Assembly: GCA_036897625.1 (NCBI GenBank)
Contig: JAYMTA010000880.1
Span: 1-23,448 of the forward strand
Direction: 5' to 3'
From: Pelargonium cotyledonis
Lineage: Eukaryota; Streptophyta; Magnoliopsida; Geraniales; Geraniaceae
Length of the DNA: 23,448 nt
The notes beneath the pieces are model-generated. The model did no database searches. It saw only the letters and a program-made list of their open reading frames with translations, and was not told where the DNA came from. The translations under genes were made by a program, and so were the position numbers. Below, in pieces: positions 21,285 through 23,448 of the stretch; position 1 is the first letter of the stretch, and every line of letters begins with the position of its first letter.

Positions 21285-21498
21285 ATAATCAATAGTAAGG
21301 TATACCCACGTTTGTGATCAGGTATTATGGGTGAAATAACCATGTCGACATTTACACTGTTCTCACAGGAGCAACCCAACTCCTGTGAAATCGACGTCTA
21401 TAGACATTCTCCCCAATACAGAGCTACCCAACTCCTGTGAAAACAGTGACAACTTTCATATAATCAATAGTAAGGTATACCCACGTTTGTGATCAGTT

Positions 21499-21534
<36 letters not shown>

Positions 21535-21720
21535 ATGGGTGAATAACCATGTAGACATTTACACTGTTCTCACAGGAGCAACCCAATTCCTGTGAAAACA
21601 GTGACAACTTTCATCGACGTCTATAGACAATCTCCCCAATACAGAGCTACCCAACTCCTGTGAAAACAGTGACAACTTTCATCGACGTCTATAGACATTC
21701 TCCCAATTACAGAGCTGCCA
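21285..21720. repeat. Second tandem block (about 175 bp period) with a GA microsatellite
   Basis: ATAATCAATAGTAAGGTATA begins at 21285 and again at 21460, each time followed by TATTATGGGTGAA, CACTGTTCTCACAGGAGCAA and CTCCTGTGAAAACAGTGACA blocks. The second copy carries an (AG)14 run at 21502-21529 and a further partial duplication of GACGTCTATAGACA at about 21619 and 21690. Confidence 0.85.
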
Positions 21721-21794
21721 AACAAAAATTTCTCAAAATAATGTCTATAGACATTTGATATAGACCTTATATAGAGTTACCAAACAAGGCCTTA

Positions 21795-22080
21795 CTTTCA
21801 CGCTGGAAGTAAATTTCAGTACGAAGCATTGGTATTTCACTAAATGGTTGAAACTGTTTTAGAAGACCATTATAAACACACCTTCATACAATTGAATACG
21901 CTTGCCAAAAATCTATTTTTCCTTCCAAAACTCTAAGAACAAATTTGCCTGAGCTCCAAGCAATGCCATCCCCAAAACAATCCCACATAAACTTCAAAAA
22001 ATGAGGAAAAAAAACAAAACAAAAAAGAAACCTATGATTCTGTACGGTTAATTCAGTTTCTATCCTCTATATGTAACCAA
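21795..22080. other. Probable 3' UTR/flank of the GL2-like gene
   Basis: AT-rich sequence between the Tourist-like element and the stop codon of the minus-strand HD-Zip IV gene; no other feature was recognised. Confidence 0.4.
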
Positions 22081-22879
22081 TCAACTGTCCTCACACTCCA
22101 AACTTGTCTTAATATTCCTCAAAGTACAACATACAAGAGTGTTAACAGATTCCACAGACTCCATGGTTGGTTTAGCTGTTGGAGAGGTGTTGCTCAAGAT
22201 TTGTAATGCTATTGTGAGCAATGAGCCTCCCTCAGAGCTCTTCTCCTCCTCTTGCCTGGAGCTGATCACCATAGGCCTCGACTCGACGCCATCTGGTAGG
22301 ATCGAGAAACCCGATGGCAATACGTTGATCGTGCTCGAGTCGCATCCTGTCATCACTGACTGCATTCCAGATATATCCACTGGAGCATACACTATTATGG
22401 ATTCATAAGCATTTGTGCAGCTATCTTGCAGCACCCACATGTTGCTGTCTTTTGACTTCATTGTCTGGAAAAACATGGAATCCAATACAAATCAGAACAA
22501 AACATCACGAATTTGAAGGACTAACTCAACTAAAAGATTAAGCCGATAGCTGAAATCTCATATGAAGCTCAGCTCATTCTCCTTATAGTTACTTTGCTGG
22601 TGAACCGAAGAGAGAATTTACAATTTTGAGGGTGATGAGATTCGAACTTGTGACTTTTAGATCGATCGGGATTTCATGCGATGTTAGAGAACCAACTCAG
22701 CTAAAAACTTAAGCTGATAGTTGAAGTCCTTGTTTATACTTTAATATTATATTGTAACGTCAATTAACAAACATTTCTAATCGCTCACTCACCAGGATAG
22801 AAACTGCATTGCCTCGATCTTGTCCTTTTGCTAGATTCGCAATGGATTGTACATAACCTCCATTTGACATAATGTCCCA
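22081..22879 (-). CDS. GL2: HD-Zip IV homeodomain protein, GLABRA2-like, C-terminal end (5'-partial)
   Basis: HD-Zip IV factors are nuclear transcription factors that set epidermal cell fate; GL2 promotes trichomes and represses root hairs. Two exons are visible: 22879-22793 (29 codons, [20 protein letters not shown]...) and 22464-22081 (127 codons plus stop), with a GT-AG intron of 328 bp and phase 0. The residues belong to the region after [17 protein letters not shown] joining [16 protein letters not shown], then [52 protein letters not shown] and a terminal [20 protein letters not shown]. The [13 protein letters not shown] segment and short C-terminal acidic end resemble GL2 rather than the ATML1/PDF2 or ANL2 groups. 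Homeodomain, zipper and START lie right of the window. The neighbouring RPS17 supports GL2 identity. No lesion is seen in the visible part. Confidence 0.88.
22516..22732 (-). repeat. tRNA-derived SINE-like fragments in the last GL2-like intron
   Basis: On the minus strand 22732-22626 resembles a tRNA-derived SINE head. An A-box-like TAGCTGAGTTGGT lies at 22703-22691 and a B-box-like AAGTTCGAATCTC at 22649-22637, spaced as in a tRNA. A second partial copy of its front part (TTTTAGTTGAGTTAGTCC) lies at 22560-22516 on the same strand. The poly-A or simple tail and target duplication were not identified. Confidence 0.5.
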
Positions 22880-23448
22880 CTGGAATGAATCAAAACAACA
22901 AGAACTGTCAGATCATTATACTCCTTTCTTCTCAAAATACGTGTTTTGATCTATTTTCAGAAGTTAGTTATGTATAAATTACTAATAATCTGTACATACT
23001 ATAAAAGCGGAACAAAAAAGAAGGTTTATAATGCATATTAGAGCGTCACGTCATCAATATTTTAGTTTTGACACAAAATTTTATTTAATTGTAAATCAAC
23101 TCCAGTCAGTATAAAAAGGCAAAAAAAAAAAAAGAAAGGAAATTCAAAATTGCAATACATTAAGGTAATTACTAATTAGTTATAAAAAAACTTGATATTG
23201 AAGAAATCAAATAATTTGAAAATCTTAAAAATGGTAAGTAAGAAGGTAAACCTAAAATTAGATAGCTATAAATATAAGTTTATATATGATTATTTTGTAT
23301 GCAACTAATTATTAGATAGTATTTTTGCTGATAAAAAAAAGGTATGATATAATCTTTTTTGTATTACATTTTTTTTGTTAGTTTGATTCATATTAATTCA
23401 AAAAAATTTGTTGGTTTGATTCATATTTTTGTTGTTGGTGGATTAGTG
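22880..23448 (-). other. Intron of the GL2-like gene, incomplete
   Basis: No exon of the HD-Zip IV gene was found in this AT-rich stretch, so the intron upstream of the WDIMSNGG exon is at least 569 bp. It contains A-rich runs and a small direct repeat (AGTTTGATTCATATT-like, near 23381 and 23414). Insertion of an AT-rich element is possible but not shown. Confidence 0.55.

Larger units (their letters stand above)
20709..21794. mobile_element. Tourist-like (PIF/Harbinger-type) non-autonomous element, 1.08 kb
   Basis: The ends are perfect 15-bp terminal inverted repeats, GGCCTTGTTTGGTAA at 20712-20726 and its complement at 21777-21791, flanked by the direct repeat TTA (20709-20711 and 21792-21794). 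A 3-bp TTA/TAA duplication with a GGCCTTGTTTGG terminus is typical of Tourist/PIF-Harbinger elements. The motif GTCTATAGA recurs near both ends and internally (about 20741, 20770, 21397, 21619, 21690, 21742). There is no transposase: open frames inside are by-products of tandem repeats. It is long for a MITE because of internal tandem amplification. Confidence 0.85.

Noticed and set aside
22139-22408. Plus-strand 89-codon open frame
   Set aside because: It is antisense to the last exon of the GL2-like gene.
22626-22732. A tRNA gene
   Set aside because: A-box and B-box-like motifs are present, but I could not form a cloverleaf with an acceptor stem; a SINE-like remnant fits better.

Overview
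The window is nuclear DNA of a flowering plant, most likely a eudicot. Several genes have many short exons with GT-AG introns. Intergenic DNA is AT-rich and crowded with small transposons. The proteins are plant-specific: a PRONE-type RopGEF, a nucleus-encoded plastid ribosomal protein, an HD-Zip IV factor and DUF247 proteins. I cannot name the species.

Layout. 1-2153 (+): the last six exons of a pollen-type RopGEF (RopGEF12-like), whose first exon lies left of the window; a probable LTR end sits just upstream of the first visible exon. 2839-3485 (-): decayed 3' half of a DUF247 gene, abutting a palindromic tandem repeat. 3548-7400: repeat land, with a dispersed repeat, three related short ORFs, a roughly 58-bp minisatellite, a small MITE-like insertion and paired 16-bp palindromes. 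7405-9068 (-): a nearly full-length DUF247 gene broken by one stop and one 4-bp duplication. 9673-16809 (-): a complete 15-exon gene for the epsilon subunit of eIF2B (731 aa); I placed every exon and all phases agree. 17053-17112 and 17962-17999: TGGGCY (site II) boxes upstream of eIF2B-epsilon and of plastid RPS17. 18148-18636 (+): intronless RPS17. 19120-20479 (-): a third DUF247 gene with a broken first exon and an intact second exon. 20709-21794: a 1.08-kb Tourist/PIF-Harbinger-like element with TTA target duplication. 22081-22879 (-): the last two exons of a GLABRA2-like HD-Zip IV gene, with tRNA-derived SINE-like pieces in the intron between them.

How the genes relate. They do not form a pathway. 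The clearest context signal is microsynteny: in Arabidopsis, GL2, RPS17 and ROPGEF12 are consecutive loci on chromosome 1 (from memory: At1g79840, At1g79850, At1g79860). Here the same three genes occur in the same order, but eIF2B-epsilon, three DUF247 copies and many repeats lie between them. I see no new enzymatic or defence system. The most unusual material is the nested repeat and short-ORF block at 4410-5857 and the run of same-strand DUF247 pseudogenes.
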